This document shows, in pieces, positions 26,035 through 35,027 of a stretch of DNA of 64,000 nt. The notes beneath the pieces are model-generated. The model saw only the letters and a list, made by a program, of their open reading frames with translations, was not told where the DNA came from and did not search any database. The stretch lies in assembly GCA_003435055.1 (NCBI GenBank), contig QUMM01000009.1:1-64000 (forward strand), written 5' to 3'. Each line of letters opens with the position of its first letter. Position 1 is the stretch's first letter. This DNA comes from Lachnospiraceae bacterium OF09-6 (lineage in GTDB: Bacteria > Bacillota > Clostridia > Lachnospirales > Lachnospiraceae). The translations under genes and the position numbers were made by a program.

Positions 26035-27033
26035 CTACTTTTTCATCTTTGGATCCAGTGCATCTCTCAGACCGTCTCCAAACAGGTTAAATGATAAAAT
26101 AATCAAACTGATCAATACCGCAGGGAAAATGACGCGGTACGGATACGTCGTGATTCCGTTTAATGCCTCTGAAGTCAATGATCCCAGACTGGCCATTGGT
26201 GCAGATACCCCGATACCCAGATAACTTAAAAAGGCTTCGGTAAAGATCGCAGATGGAATCTGGAGCATCACCGTTGCAATCAGTTGTCCGATACAGTTCG
26301 GCAGGAGATGTTCACGTATCATGGTTGCTTTCCCGCATCCCAGTGCCTCTGCCGCTGTCACAAAATCCATCGTCTTCAACTGCAGGATCTGTCCTCGAAC
26401 AATACGGGCCATTCCCACCCAGTACAGGCAGCCGTATACAATAAAGATTGCAATCAGGCCGGAACCGATCTTCTGAAGTCCATGAAACATCGGGACAGTG
26501 TCAATCAGTGTCTGCAACGGTTCACTGATGACCATTTTAATCACGACAATCAGTAAAATCTCCGGTACGGAATAGATAATATCGACTACACGCATCATAA
26601 TGATATCTGTCTTACCGCCGATCAGACCGGAAATAGCTCCATAGATGCTTCCTACAATCATGACAATAACTGCTGATACCAGACCGACAATCATCGAGAT
26701 CCGGGTTCCGATCATACAGCGAACCAGGATATCTCTTCCCAGACGGTCAGTACCAAAAGGATGATCCAGACATGGCCACAGTGCCTCATCTCCTCTTACC
26801 TGCTGATCATAAGAATATGGAGAAAGCATGGGTCCAATAAAAGCAAATACAAACATCAGCACAATCATCACCAGTGCTGCCATTGCGATCTTATTGGATT
26901 TCAGACGGATCCAGCTGGCCTTCCAGTATCCAATTTCTTCTGTATCCAGTTTTTCTTCTTTAAAGTAATCTGCATCCAGCGGTGCAAAATCTTCCGGTGA
27001 AATTTTATTTTGTAAGGTTAATATATTCTTCAT
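26035..27033 (-). CDS. dppC: Peptide ABC transporter permease (DppC/OppC-like)
   Basis: This 332-residue permease has an N-terminal OppC extension, a first membrane segment (MAALVMIVLMFVFAFIG) and a BPD_transp_1 domain with five further segments. The EAA loop motif reads EALGCGKATMIREHLLPN. The HPFGTDRLGRDILVR segment after the first membrane helix is diagnostic of OppC/DppC proteins. AAGGAAG lies before the ATG, 11 bases after dppB. Confidence 0.93.
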   Translation of the reverse strand: MKNILTLQNKISPEDFAPLDADYFKEEKLDTEEIGYWKASWIRLKSNKIAMAALVMIVLMFVFAFIGPMLSPYSYDQQVRGDEALWPCLDHPFGTDRLGRDILVRCMIGTRISMIVGLVSAVIVMIVGSIYGAISGLIGGKTDIIMMRVVDIIYSVPEILLIVVIKMVISEPLQTLIDTVPMFHGLQKIGSGLIAIFIVYGCLYWVGMARIVRGQILQLKTMDFVTAAEALGCGKATMIREHLLPNCIGQLIATVMLQIPSAIFTEAFLSYLGIGVSAPMASLGSLTSEALNGITTYPYRVIFPAVLISLIILSFNLFGDGLRDALDPKMKK

Positions 27034-27044
27034 GACTTCTTCCT

Positions 27045-27965
27045 TTAATCTAACTGTATTCTCGGGTCTACGATTTTATACAGAATATCGCACACCAGAT
27101 TCATCACAACGATCAGCGCTGAGTAAAAGATCGTGACGCCCATAATCATGGTATAATCACGGCTGCTGATGGAACTTACAAAATAACGTCCAAGACCAGG
27201 TACACTGAATACACTCTCCGCCACAAATCCGCCTGTCAAAATCGATGCAGTCAGTGGTCCCAGATAAGTGATCACCGGGATCAATGAATTTTTCAGCGCA
27301 TGTATAAACACTACGACAAACTCTGACATGCCCTTCGCCCGCTCTGTTCTTAAGTAATCCTGGTTCATAACTTCCAGGATACTGGCTCTGGTCAGTCTGG
27401 TCAGATACGAAGTAGGATAAATTGCCAGTGTAATCATCGGCATAATCCATCCACCAGGCTTGTTATAATTCACCGGCAAAATCCTGCAGTTTACAGCCAG
27501 GATCATCATCAGTGCCGATGCGATGACATAACCCGGCATGGATATTCCAATCGAGGATAACACCCTAATGATCGCATCTGGCAGTTTATCTTTACAAAGG
27601 CCTGCCACACATCCAAGGATAATACCACAGATCACAGCCAGGATCAGTGCCCTGACTCCCAGTCCCATCGATACGGTAAAAGATTCTGCAATGATATCTT
27701 TTACTGCTCTTCCTTTCTGAAGAACATAGCTGGTACCCATGTCTCCATGAAGAAGATTTTCCAGATATTTTCCGTACTGTACATAAACCGGCTGATCCAG
27801 CCCATATTTCGCAATTAAGATTGCTCTGTTCTCTTCTGATGCTTTTTCTGACATAAACGGATCTCCCGGCATCAGATTCATTAAAAAGTATGTAATCGTT
27901 ATGATCGCAAACAGACTGACCGCAGCCAGTAAAATACGTTTGATCATATATCTCCAGGTCTGCAT
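27045..27965 (-). CDS. dppB: Peptide ABC transporter permease (DppB/OppB-like)
   Basis: This 306-residue permease has six hydrophobic segments. The N-terminal MIKRILLAAVSLFAIITITY and LMPGDPF segments are typical of DppB/OppB, as is the EAA region (RTERAKGMSEFVVVFIHALKN). It pairs with the DppC-type permease encoded 11 bases downstream. Its gene follows the dppF ATPase gene after 15 bases in one operon. Confidence 0.93.
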   Translation of the reverse strand: MQTWRYMIKRILLAAVSLFAIITITYFLMNLMPGDPFMSEKASEENRAILIAKYGLDQPVYVQYGKYLENLLHGDMGTSYVLQKGRAVKDIIAESFTVSMGLGVRALILAVICGIILGCVAGLCKDKLPDAIIRVLSSIGISMPGYVIASALMMILAVNCRILPVNYNKPGGWIMPMITLAIYPTSYLTRLTRASILEVMNQDYLRTERAKGMSEFVVVFIHALKNSLIPVITYLGPLTASILTGGFVAESVFSVPGLGRYFVSSISSRDYTMIMGVTIFYSALIVVMNLVCDILYKIVDPRIQLD

Positions 27966-27980
27966 TTTTCGCTCTCCTTT

Positions 27981-28949
27981 TTAATTGATGTGATGACATG
28001 CTGTCAAATGTCCCGGTGCTGCTTCTTTCAGGAGTGGCATACTCTGTGCACAGGTCTCATCTGCTCTCGGACATCTGGTGCGAAATGGACATCCGGACGG
28101 TGGATTTAACGGACTTGGTATTTCTCCGTCCAGTTTCATACGTTTCCTTGCTGCACTCAGATCCGGATCCGCAATCGGAATCGCAGACAACAGCATCTGT
28201 GTATAAGGATGGAGCGGAGACCTGTATAATTCCTCACCGTCTGTCAGTTCTACCAGATGGCCCAGATACATAACACCAATCCGGTCACTGATATGCTTCA
28301 CAATGGCAAGATCGTGAGCAATAAACAGATAGGTCAGCTGTCTTGTTTCCTGCAGTTCTTCCAGCATGTTGATGATCTGCGCCTGAATGGATACATCCAG
28401 TGCGGAAACCGGTTCATCGCATACAATGAATCCCGGATTCACCGCCAGTGCTCTGGCAATTCCGATACGCTGTCGCTGTCCACCGGAGAATTCATGAGGA
28501 AACCGGTTGTAAAACTGTGTATTCAGTCCCACCAGGTTCATCAGTTCCAGAATCCGTTCTTTCCGCTCTGCTTTGCTGCTACAGAGATTCTGAAGATCCA
28601 TAGCCTCTCCAATCAGATCAGATACTGTTTTTCTTGGATCCAGAGAGGCATACGGATCCTGAAATACGATCTGCATCCTGGTACGATATTCTTTCATGTT
28701 TTTTCCCATAATCGATGTTCCATCATAAAGAATATCTCCCGCTGTCGGTTCTTCCAGTCTGAGAATACTTTTTCCCAGTGTAGATTTTCCACATCCGCTT
28801 TCCCCTACAATTCCAAGAGTTTCTCCCTTTCGAATAAAAAAGCTGACATCATCCACCGCCTTTAGCTCTGTTTTCTTTATAAACCCGGTTCGCACCGGAT
28901 AATATTTTTTCAGATTTTTTACTTCCAGTAATTTTTTTCTGTTTTCCAT
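27981..28949 (-). CDS. dppF: Peptide ABC transporter ATP-binding protein (DppF/OppF-like)
   Basis: This 322-residue ATPase has Walker A GESGCGKSTLG, signature FSGGQRQRIGIARA and Walker B FIVCDEPVSALD. The C-terminal oligopeptide-transporter extension contains the cysteine cluster CPFRTRCPRADETCAQS, a conserved feature of OppD/F-type subunits linked to an Fe-S site in homologues. It energises peptide import together with the ATPase encoded 12 bases upstream. Confidence 0.93.
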   Translation of the reverse strand: MENRKKLLEVKNLKKYYPVRTGFIKKTELKAVDDVSFFIRKGETLGIVGESGCGKSTLGKSILRLEEPTAGDILYDGTSIMGKNMKEYRTRMQIVFQDPYASLDPRKTVSDLIGEAMDLQNLCSSKAERKERILELMNLVGLNTQFYNRFPHEFSGGQRQRIGIARALAVNPGFIVCDEPVSALDVSIQAQIINMLEELQETRQLTYLFIAHDLAIVKHISDRIGVMYLGHLVELTDGEELYRSPLHPYTQMLLSAIPIADPDLSAARKRMKLDGEIPSPLNPPSGCPFRTRCPRADETCAQSMPLLKEAAPGHLTACHHIN

Positions 28950-28961
28950 CTGCTGCCACCA

Positions 28962-29969
28962 TTACCTTTTCTGTTCTTCCATCTCATGCCGGACGACCTG
29001 CCAGCAGGATACCTTATGAGTATCATCCAGCTCACACATCGGTGCTTCTTCCTTTACACAGATCTGCATGGCACAGCCACATCTCGGGGCAAATGCACAT
29101 CCCGGTCTTACATGACTCATATCTGGTGGATTTCCTTTAATCGGTTTTAGTTTCTCATCTTTCTTCTGATCCAGCTTCGGAACTGAGGACAAAAGTCCTT
29201 CTGTATAAGGATGCTTTCTCTCATAAAAAACCTGACGGCTGGTTCCCTCTTCTATCACTTTTCCTGCATACATAACCATGATGTTATCACAGATATCTGA
29301 AACTACGCCCAGATCATGGGTAATAAAAATAATCGCCATTCCCAGCTTTTCTTTCAGTTCCTTCAGCAGCTCTACGATCTGTGCCTGAATGGTAACGTCC
29401 AGCGCTGTGGTTGGCTCATCTGCAATCAAAAGCTCTGGATCACAGGACAGTGCCATGGCAATCATCACACGCTGCCTCATACCTCCGGAGAACTCATATG
29501 GATATTGTTTTACTCTTCGTTCCGGCTGATTGATACCAACCAGTGTCAGCAGTTCCAGCATTCTTTTTTTCCTTGCCTGCGCATCCAGGCTGGTATGCTT
29601 TTTCAGGGATTCATTCAACTGATATTCTACTGTAAACAGTGGATCCAGGGATGTCATGGGATCCTGAAAGATCATGGCAATTTTATTTCCCCGAAGCTCC
29701 TGCAGCTCCTTCCTGGACATTTTCAGAATATCTTTTCCATGAAATAAAATCTCTCCGCTTTTTACTTTTCCCGTATCCGGCGTCAATCTTAGAATTCCAT
29801 GATTGGATACGGATTTTCCACTTCCAGATTCTCCGACAATACCGAGGACTTCTCCTTTGTGCAGCGTATAACTGATACCTCGTACTGCCTGTACCTCTCC
29901 AGACTTGTTGTAAAACGAAATCGCCAGATTCTTTATCTGCAGCAATTCTTCCTGTTTTTCTGTTCCCAT
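28962..29969 (-). CDS. dppD: Peptide ABC transporter ATP-binding protein (DppD/OppD-like)
   Basis: The 335-residue product starts at 29969 ([18 protein letters not shown]) because GGAGGCAGT directly precedes this ATG; a longer frame to 30059 runs through the leader hairpin. Walker A is [12 protein letters not shown], the signature [14 protein letters not shown] and Walker [13 protein letters not shown]. The C-terminal Cys motif [14 protein letters not shown] is present. It is the first gene of the peptide-import/murein-recycling operon. Confidence 0.92.
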   Translation of the reverse strand: MGTEKQEELLQIKNLAISFYNKSGEVQAVRGISYTLHKGEVLGIVGESGSGKSVSNHGILRLTPDTGKVKSGEILFHGKDILKMSRKELQELRGNKIAMIFQDPMTSLDPLFTVEYQLNESLKKHTSLDAQARKKRMLELLTLVGINQPERRVKQYPYEFSGGMRQRVMIAMALSCDPELLIADEPTTALDVTIQAQIVELLKELKEKLGMAIIFITHDLGVVSDICDNIMVMYAGKVIEEGTSRQVFYERKHPYTEGLLSSVPKLDQKKDEKLKPIKGNPPDMSHVRPGCAFAPRCGCAMQICVKEEAPMCELDDTHKVSCWQVVRHEMEEQKR

Positions 29970-30012
29970 ACTGCCTCCAATGTTTTCTATCCTATTCTCT
30001 TTTTTGAAAACT

Positions 30013-30050
30013 AAAAAAAGCGCAGATATCGACTTTCGTCGACACCTGCG
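30013..30050 (-). terminator. Terminator-like hairpin in the dpp operon leader
   Basis: On the minus strand CGCAG..GTCG, a GAAA-type loop and CGAC..CTGCG form a two-part stem followed by CTTTTTTTAG. It lies downstream of the dpp promoter and only about 45 bases before dppD, and also after the stop of the preceding ATPase gene. It can end the upstream operon, but dpp transcripts must pass it too. Confidence 0.65.
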
Positions 30051-30085
30051 TCTTCTCACTTTTTTCTTTGGTTTTTATTTCCACT

Positions 30086-30114
30086 ATATTAATCCTGATC
30101 TTTGGATCTGTCAA
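30086..30114 (-). promoter_or_regulatory. Promoter of the dpp/ykf operon
   Basis: Minus-strand TTGACA (30114-30109), a 17-base spacer and TAATAT (30091-30086) is one of the best promoter matches in the window. It starts 8 bases past the stop of the amino-acid ABC ATPase gene. Confidence 0.75.
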
Positions 30115-30121
30115 GCACTTT

Positions 30122-30862
30122 TTATCCTCTCATAAACCGACTCAGAAAATCCTTCGTCTTTATACTCTGAGGTTCTGTAAAGATCTGATGCGGTGTACCT
30201 TCTTCTTCTATGACACCGTCAGACATATAGACAACATGGTTGGATACATCTCTGGCAAATGCCATCTCATGGGTCACGATAATCATAGTCAGTCCTTCTT
30301 TTGCCAACTGCTGCATAACATCCAGCACCTCTCCTACCATCTGTGGATCCAGTGCCGAAGTCGGCTCATCAAACAACAGAACCTCTGGTTCCATAGCAAG
30401 CGCACGGGCAATGGCCACACGCTGCTTCTGTCCACCCGAAAGCTGCCGTGGCTTGGCATTGATATAAGGTGCCATTCCCACCTTTTCCAGATAAGAAAGA
30501 GCACTGGTCTTTGCTGCTTCTTTCTCTTTTTTCATGACTTTTGTCTGTCCAATCATACAGTTCTGGAGCACTGTCATATTGTTGAACAGATTAAAACTCT
30601 GGAATACCATTCCGACTTTTGCCCGGTATCCGGCTGCATCCGTATGTCCATCCGCAATATTTTTCCCATGATAGAGTATCTCTCCGGTTGTCGGTGTCTC
30701 AAGCAGATTCATACAGCGCAGAAGGGTGGACTTTCCTGATCCTGATGCACCGATGATACAGGTCACATCTCCTGTAGACACAGAAAAGTCAATGTCCCGC
30801 AAAACCACATGTTTTCCGAAGGATTTGCTTAAATGATTTACTTTGATTACCTCTTCGTTCAT
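30122..30862 (-). CDS. Polar amino acid ABC transporter ATP-binding protein (GlnQ-like)
   Basis: This 246-residue ATPase has Walker [13 protein letters not shown], the [16 protein letters not shown] signature and Walker [14 protein letters not shown], with the MVGEVLDVM and TMIIVTHEM segments typical of the PAAT family. It overlaps the permease gene by ATGA. With the permease and binding protein upstream it forms a complete polar amino-acid importer; the exact substrate is not evident. Confidence 0.93.
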   Translation of the reverse strand: MNEEVIKVNHLSKSFGKHVVLRDIDFSVSTGDVTCIIGASGSGKSTLLRCMNLLETPTTGEILYHGKNIADGHTDAAGYRAKVGMVFQSFNLFNNMTVLQNCMIGQTKVMKKEKEAAKTSALSYLEKVGMAPYINAKPRQLSGGQKQRVAIARALAMEPEVLLFDEPTSALDPQMVGEVLDVMQQLAKEGLTMIIVTHEMAFARDVSNHVVYMSDGVIEEEGTPHQIFTEPQSIKTKDFLSRFMRG

Positions 30863-31650
30863 TCGTCCTTCTCCTCCTTCTTGCTGTAGCTGTACAGTCC
30901 GCTGGTATGTGCCAGTGTATCGGATGTGGCAAGATCATAATTATCATTTCCATCCATTTTCTTTTCCCAGTGGCGCAAGATCCTAGAACAGGTAAAAGTC
31001 AGTGCAAAATAGATCACCATGGCAATCGCAAAGGATTCAAAATAGGTATACAATGCACCTGCCACACTCTTGGTTGCATAGAAAAGTTCTACAATACCGA
31101 TCACGGACAGTACACAGGTATCCTTGATATTAATAATCAGGTTGTTGCCGATCTGTGGCATGATATTTCGCAGGGCCTGTGGCAGGATCACATATAGCAT
31201 TGTCTGAAAATGGGTCATGCCAATCGCTTTCGCCCCTTCTGTCTGCCCTTCATCAATAGACAGTATTCCACCACGAACTGTTTCTGCCATGTAGGCACCA
31301 GTATTGATAGAAACAATGAAAAATGCCGCAAACCACATAGACATATTAATGCCAAATACAGCGGATGATCCAAAATAAATGAACATTGCCTGTGCCATCA
31401 TAGGCGTACCACGAAATACTTCTACGTACACGTTCAAAATGAACTTAATAATTCCCAAGATTCCTTTTTTCCAGACAGCATCAGACTTACTCACCGGAAT
31501 CGTCTGGACAATACCCACTGCAAACCCAATCACACACCCAATGAAGGTGCTGACCAGGGCAATGATCATGGTATTTAATGCTCCCATGGCATAGGAGCTT
31601 CCTCTTGTCTGAAGCAGATAAACGACTCTGCCCCAAAAATCCTGTGGCAT
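30859..31650 (-). CDS. Polar amino acid ABC transporter permease
   Basis: This 263-residue HisM/GlnP-type permease has about five hydrophobic segments, including an N-terminal extension before [14 protein letters not shown]. The EAA loop reads [21 protein letters not shown], preceded by FRGTPMMAQ, the conserved PAAT permease motif. It is transcribed 14 bases after the binding-protein gene and is coupled to the ATPase gene by a 4-base overlap. Confidence 0.93.
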   Translation of the reverse strand: MPQDFWGRVVYLLQTRGSSYAMGALNTMIIALVSTFIGCVIGFAVGIVQTIPVSKSDAVWKKGILGIIKFILNVYVEVFRGTPMMAQAMFIYFGSSAVFGINMSMWFAAFFIVSINTGAYMAETVRGGILSIDEGQTEGAKAIGMTHFQTMLYVILPQALRNIMPQIGNNLIINIKDTCVLSVIGIVELFYATKSVAGALYTYFESFAIAMVIYFALTFTCSRILRHWEKKMDGNDNYDLATSDTLAHTSGLYSYSKKEEKDE

Positions 31651-31664
31651 ACTAACACGCTCCT

Positions 31665-32506
31665 TTATTCTGCGTCAGACAGTGGCTGAACAGCGATTGC
31701 TTCGTTCATCATCTCTTCATAGTCATCAGCTGTCATTTTTTCCAGTACACCGTTGATGGCATCTTTCAGTTCAGTATTTCCTTTCTGCAGAGAAATACCA
31801 ATGTTGATGTCTTCATCAGAAACTTCAAATGGATCATCGGAATCTGCGAAATCCAGTAATTTGAAGTCCGGATATGCTACGCAGGCTGCCAGACCGGTCG
31901 GCTGGTCTGTCACTACGATATCACATTTATCTGCTTCCAGGGCTACCAGCATGGCTGGAGCGGATTCCTGTGCCGGCAGAATGTTGGCATCTTTGATCTG
32001 TGGCAGACAGTTATCATACCAGATGGTGTTCAGCTGAGATGTACAGGTTACACCTGCCAGATCTGCTACGCCCTTTGCATCTGCATACTTGCTGTCTGAC
32101 TTGGTCAACGTAATAATCGATGCATAATAATACGGATCTGTAAAGTCTACCATTTCCTGACGTTCTGCAGTAATAGACTGTCCTGCAATCACACAGTCCA
32201 CATTTCCTGATACCACAGCCGCACCAGAGAATCCCAGTCCATCTTTACAATTTCCAGATCATATCCCAGTTCATCGCAAATATGCTTTGCCATCATAACA
32301 TCATATCCATAAGCGTATTCTGTGCTGTCAGCGATCTGAACAGCTCCGTTCTCGTCTGTTGGCTGAGTCCAGTTGTATGGAGCATACCCACATTCCATCG
32401 CTACTTTTAAAGTTTTTCCTTCTTCTGCACATACGCTGCTGCCGATTGTCATTACCATTGCGGTTGTACACATCACACCCATTACTTTTTTTACACTTTT
32501 GTTCAT
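31665..32506 (-). pseudogene. Amino acid ABC transporter substrate-binding protein, frameshifted
   Basis: Residues 1-92 (signal peptide MNKSVKKVMGVMCTTAMVMT, then the SBP_bac_3 N-lobe, to KMDWDSLV) and the remainder (GNVDCVIAGQSITAERQEMV onward) are in different frames. The join is at 32219-32222. Adding one base there (CCGG instead of CGG) gives a normal protein of about 280 residues. Both halves are well conserved with no other damage, so either the lesion is very recent or a base was missed in sequencing. No lipobox Cys is evident after the signal peptide. Confidence 0.88.
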
Positions 32507-32529
32507 TTTTCCTTTCTCCTCTTTCTCAA

Positions 32530-32640
32530 GTTATCGCGGCAGTCGCCAAGACCTCGTGCAGGCACGGACTCTGGCTCGTTGCCCGCGTAAATAGAAAAGG
32601 ACAAAGTTACCCCCTTATTGAGAGCGCCTTTGTCCTCTAA
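32530..32640 (-). ncRNA. Candidate structured leader RNA with terminator
   Basis: The leader of the amino-acid importer has two structures. The first hairpin is GGACAAAG paired with CTTTGTCC (32599-32635), followed by TTTTC. The second is a GC-rich fold bounded by CGCGG and CCGCG (32534-32587), with inner GCCA/TGGC pairing. The second region is markedly richer in GC than the neighbouring DNA. It did not match T-box, SAM, lysine, glutamine or guanidine riboswitch consensus as far as can be judged by eye. It is probably an attenuator. Confidence 0.45.
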
Positions 32641-32648
32641 TGTTCTAT

Positions 32649-32677
32649 ACTATAGCATATTCTTTTTTAAATTACAA
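32649..32677 (-). promoter_or_regulatory. Promoter of the amino-acid ABC importer operon
   Basis: Minus-strand TTGTAA (32677-32672), a 17-base spacer and TATAGT (32654-32649). It overlaps the last codons of the preceding gene and starts the structured leader. Confidence 0.6.
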
Positions 32678-33266
32678 CTGCTGTTGCAGTATTTTTATAA
32701 TCGGTAATGATATTCACCAGTCCGATCAATGCCCAGGAACACATCTCCATAATCCATCTGCAGTCATCTGCCAGGTTTCTGCGCCGTTGTAAATAAGTAC
32801 GATGCATTTCCTCGATATAATCAAATAACTGTGCCGCTGTATGAATCTGATTCTGCTTCTTCTGCTGATTTTCAAAAATCTCTATTGCTTCTTCTGTCTG
32901 AATTCTGGCACGCAGTTCATGCTTCATGTCCCTTTCATACAGGCAATGATCCTTCAGATTTCCTTCAAATGTGGTATTATGCGGAAACGTAAAATAATCT
33001 GCCAGATAATGCATCACCACACCCAGCCGACAGAACAGAGTTCCCTCCTTACAGGCATGTTCTCTTGCCTCCGACAGCAGCTTTGCAATTCTTCTCTTCA
33101 GTTCCAGATAAGATGAATCAAACTCATGTGGATCCGTAATCATCTTCGGCGTCAAATCCGGCAATATGGATCCAAAATAAAATGCCTTCCAGTGCTTCTG
33201 CATATTTGCATCATCCATCTCCCGTACCAGGAAACCTGCCAATGCTATATGTGATTTTTTACGCAT
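32667..33266 (-). CDS. Zinc-dependent phospholipase C family protein
   Basis: This 199-residue protein resembles the alpha-helical zinc-dependent phospholipase C/S1-P1 nuclease superfamily. Its features are N-terminal KSHIALAGFLV, the GSILPDLTP segment and VMHYLADYFTFPHN, which carry the His/Asp pattern used for zinc binding. It has no signal peptide, unlike secreted clostridial toxins. Such short cytoplasmic members are common in Lachnospiraceae and are uncharacterised. It is not evidence of a toxin. Confidence 0.75.
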   Translation of the reverse strand: MRKKSHIALAGFLVREMDDANMQKHWKAFYFGSILPDLTPKMITDPHEFDSSYLELKRRIAKLLSEAREHACKEGTLFCRLGVVMHYLADYFTFPHNTTFEGNLKDHCLYERDMKHELRARIQTEEAIEIFENQQKKQNQIHTAAQLFDYIEEMHRTYLQRRRNLADDCRWIMEMCSWALIGLVNIITDYKNTATAVVI

Positions 33267-33392
33267 ATTCTATCCTCCAACAAATGCGCCGAGCTGTCTC
33301 TGATCACAGATCTTTTATTCCCGGCTGCACTTCCTTGCCTCTTAAACAACTTCGAACACAGTTTACAGCTTTTTCTTCTATTATACAAGTGT

Positions 33393-33442
33393 TAAAATTA
33401 AAAAATTCTGTGAATATTCATCCAGAACATCCACAGAATTTT
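33393..33442 (-). terminator. Terminator after the second AGCS gene
   Basis: AAAATTCTGTG (33402-33412) pairs with CACAGAATTTT (33432-33442). On the minus strand the stem runs into T-rich DNA. It lies 7 bases past the frame-corrected stop codon of the AGCS gene at 33449. Confidence 0.7.
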
Positions 33443-33507
33443 ATCTTTTTATTTTTTTGTATATCCCAGATCCGGATTCTTATAGTCTCCACGGGCCTTT
33501 TTCTTTT

Positions 33508-34965
33508 CTACATATGGTCCCCATACGTTTGCTTCATCTTTAATGCCCACAGTAGCCGGATCAAATAATGGATCCAGTCCAGCCTTTTTCTGTTCTCGTA
33601 GTCCCTGATGATCCTGATAACCTGCGGCGTCAGAAGCAGAATACTAAAGGTATTGACCCAAAGCATACATCCTACCCCGATATCACCCATTGGCCAGATC
33701 GTATCCCCATCAATCAGAATTCCGAAAAGACAGAAAATCAGGAATAAAATACGTACTACAGTAACTACTGCTTTATTCTCACCCCACAAATACTTACAGG
33801 TGGATTCCAACTGGTAAGAATAAGACAGCATGGTGGTAAAAATAAAAATAAACAACATAACAGCCAGAAACATGGCTCCAAATTTTCCTACCGATACTCT
33901 CAATGCTTCCTGCATGAAAGAAATACCGTACTGAATGCCAGGCGCCTTTTCTACCAGAAGCACTGCTCCTGCTCCATCTGCAGCAACATTGTAGGTTCCT
34001 GCCAGAAGAATACAAAATCCGGTACAGGTACATACCAGCAAGGTATCAATATAAACAGAGAGACCCTGTACCAGTCCCTGTTTCACCGGATGGGAAGTAT
34101 CCGTAGTTGCAGAAATCAATGGGCTCATTCCGTTTCCTGCATCGTTAGAGAAAAATCCTCTTTTGATTCCCCATGCCACAGCAGATCCTACGATTCCGCC
34201 AAATACGGCATCTTTTCCAAATGCACTTGCAAAAATACTGCCAAACATCGGTAAAATCTGATCATGATTCAGAATAAAAATTACAATCGTGATCAGAAAA
34301 TAAACTCCGCACATAATCGGCGCCAGAATCTCCGCTACATGTCCGATTCGCTTGATTCCTCCCATCGTTACCACACCAACAATGATCACCATGGCAATTC
34401 CAACTACGATAAACGGAATTCCAAATGCACCTTTAATTGCCGTGGCTGCTGTCTGTGTCTGCATAGCCGGCAGGAGAAATCCTGGTCCTATGAAAACTGC
34501 GATACAAAACAGTACTGCCAGCACTTTTCCAAACTTTTTATTTTTGATACCGTTTGACATATAATAGGCCGGGCCCCCAGTCAGCTCGCCTAAGTTTCTG
34601 GTCTTATAAGCCTGTCCCAGAATACATTCTACAATACCGGTAGATGCTCCCAGAATAGCCGTAACCCACATCCAGAATAATGCACCAGGACCGCCCATAA
34701 ATACAGCAGTTGCAGTTCCTGCAATATTACCGGTACCAACACGTCCGCCAACAGTCGTTGCAAAGGCCTGAAAAGCTGACAGTCCGGTATCTTTCTTATT
34801 ATCACCCTTTTCCATCAAACATTTTATCATGTCTTTGAATCTGCGTACCTGAATACCCTGCAGGCGAATCGTGAACCAGATCGCCGCACACATCAGAAAC
34901 ACACACATCACCGGATGCCAGATGATGTCATTGACTGCATTCATAACTGTTACAAATAGTTCCAT
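33508..34965 (-). CDS. Sodium:alanine symporter (AGCS), C-terminal frameshift
   Basis: The 485-residue frame as read contains the AGCS signatures GGRVGTGNIAGTATAVFMGG, the LGELTGGPAYYMS segment and NDAGNGMSPLISA. After IIRDYENRKR, near 33585-33589, the frame appears shifted. The next frame gives the expected hydrophilic tail (LDPLFDPATVGIKDEANVWG, ending GYTKK) and stops at 33449. One missing A in an A5 run explains it. The membrane part is intact, so the product could be functional either way. It probably imports alanine or glycine with Na+. Confidence 0.9.
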   Translation of the reverse strand: MELFVTVMNAVNDIIWHPVMCVFLMCAAIWFTIRLQGIQVRRFKDMIKCLMEKGDNKKDTGLSAFQAFATTVGGRVGTGNIAGTATAVFMGGPGALFWMWVTAILGASTGIVECILGQAYKTRNLGELTGGPAYYMSNGIKNKKFGKVLAVLFCIAVFIGPGFLLPAMQTQTAATAIKGAFGIPFIVVGIAMVIIVGVVTMGGIKRIGHVAEILAPIMCGVYFLITIVIFILNHDQILPMFGSIFASAFGKDAVFGGIVGSAVAWGIKRGFFSNDAGNGMSPLISATTDTSHPVKQGLVQGLSVYIDTLLVCTCTGFCILLAGTYNVAADGAGAVLLVEKAPGIQYGISFMQEALRVSVGKFGAMFLAVMLFIFIFTTMLSYSYQLESTCKYLWGENKAVVTVVRILFLIFCLFGILIDGDTIWPMGDIGVGCMLWVNTFSILLLTPQVIRIIRDYENRKRLDWIHYLIRLLWALKMKQTYGDHM

Positions 34966-35027
34966 ACATTTTCCCTTTCGTTCTCATATCCTTAAATTTG
35001 CCATGAACTTTCTCTTTTCTATATCTG

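Noticed and set aside
32530..32640. Leader of the amino-acid importer considered as a T-box or known riboswitch
   Set aside because: No AGGGTGGNACCGCG T-box sequence and no match to SAM, lysine, glycine or glutamine consensus; kept only as an unassigned structured leader.
32667..33266. Phospholipase-C-like protein considered as a clostridial alpha-toxin homologue
   Set aside because: No signal peptide, about half the toxin length and no C-terminal membrane-binding domain.
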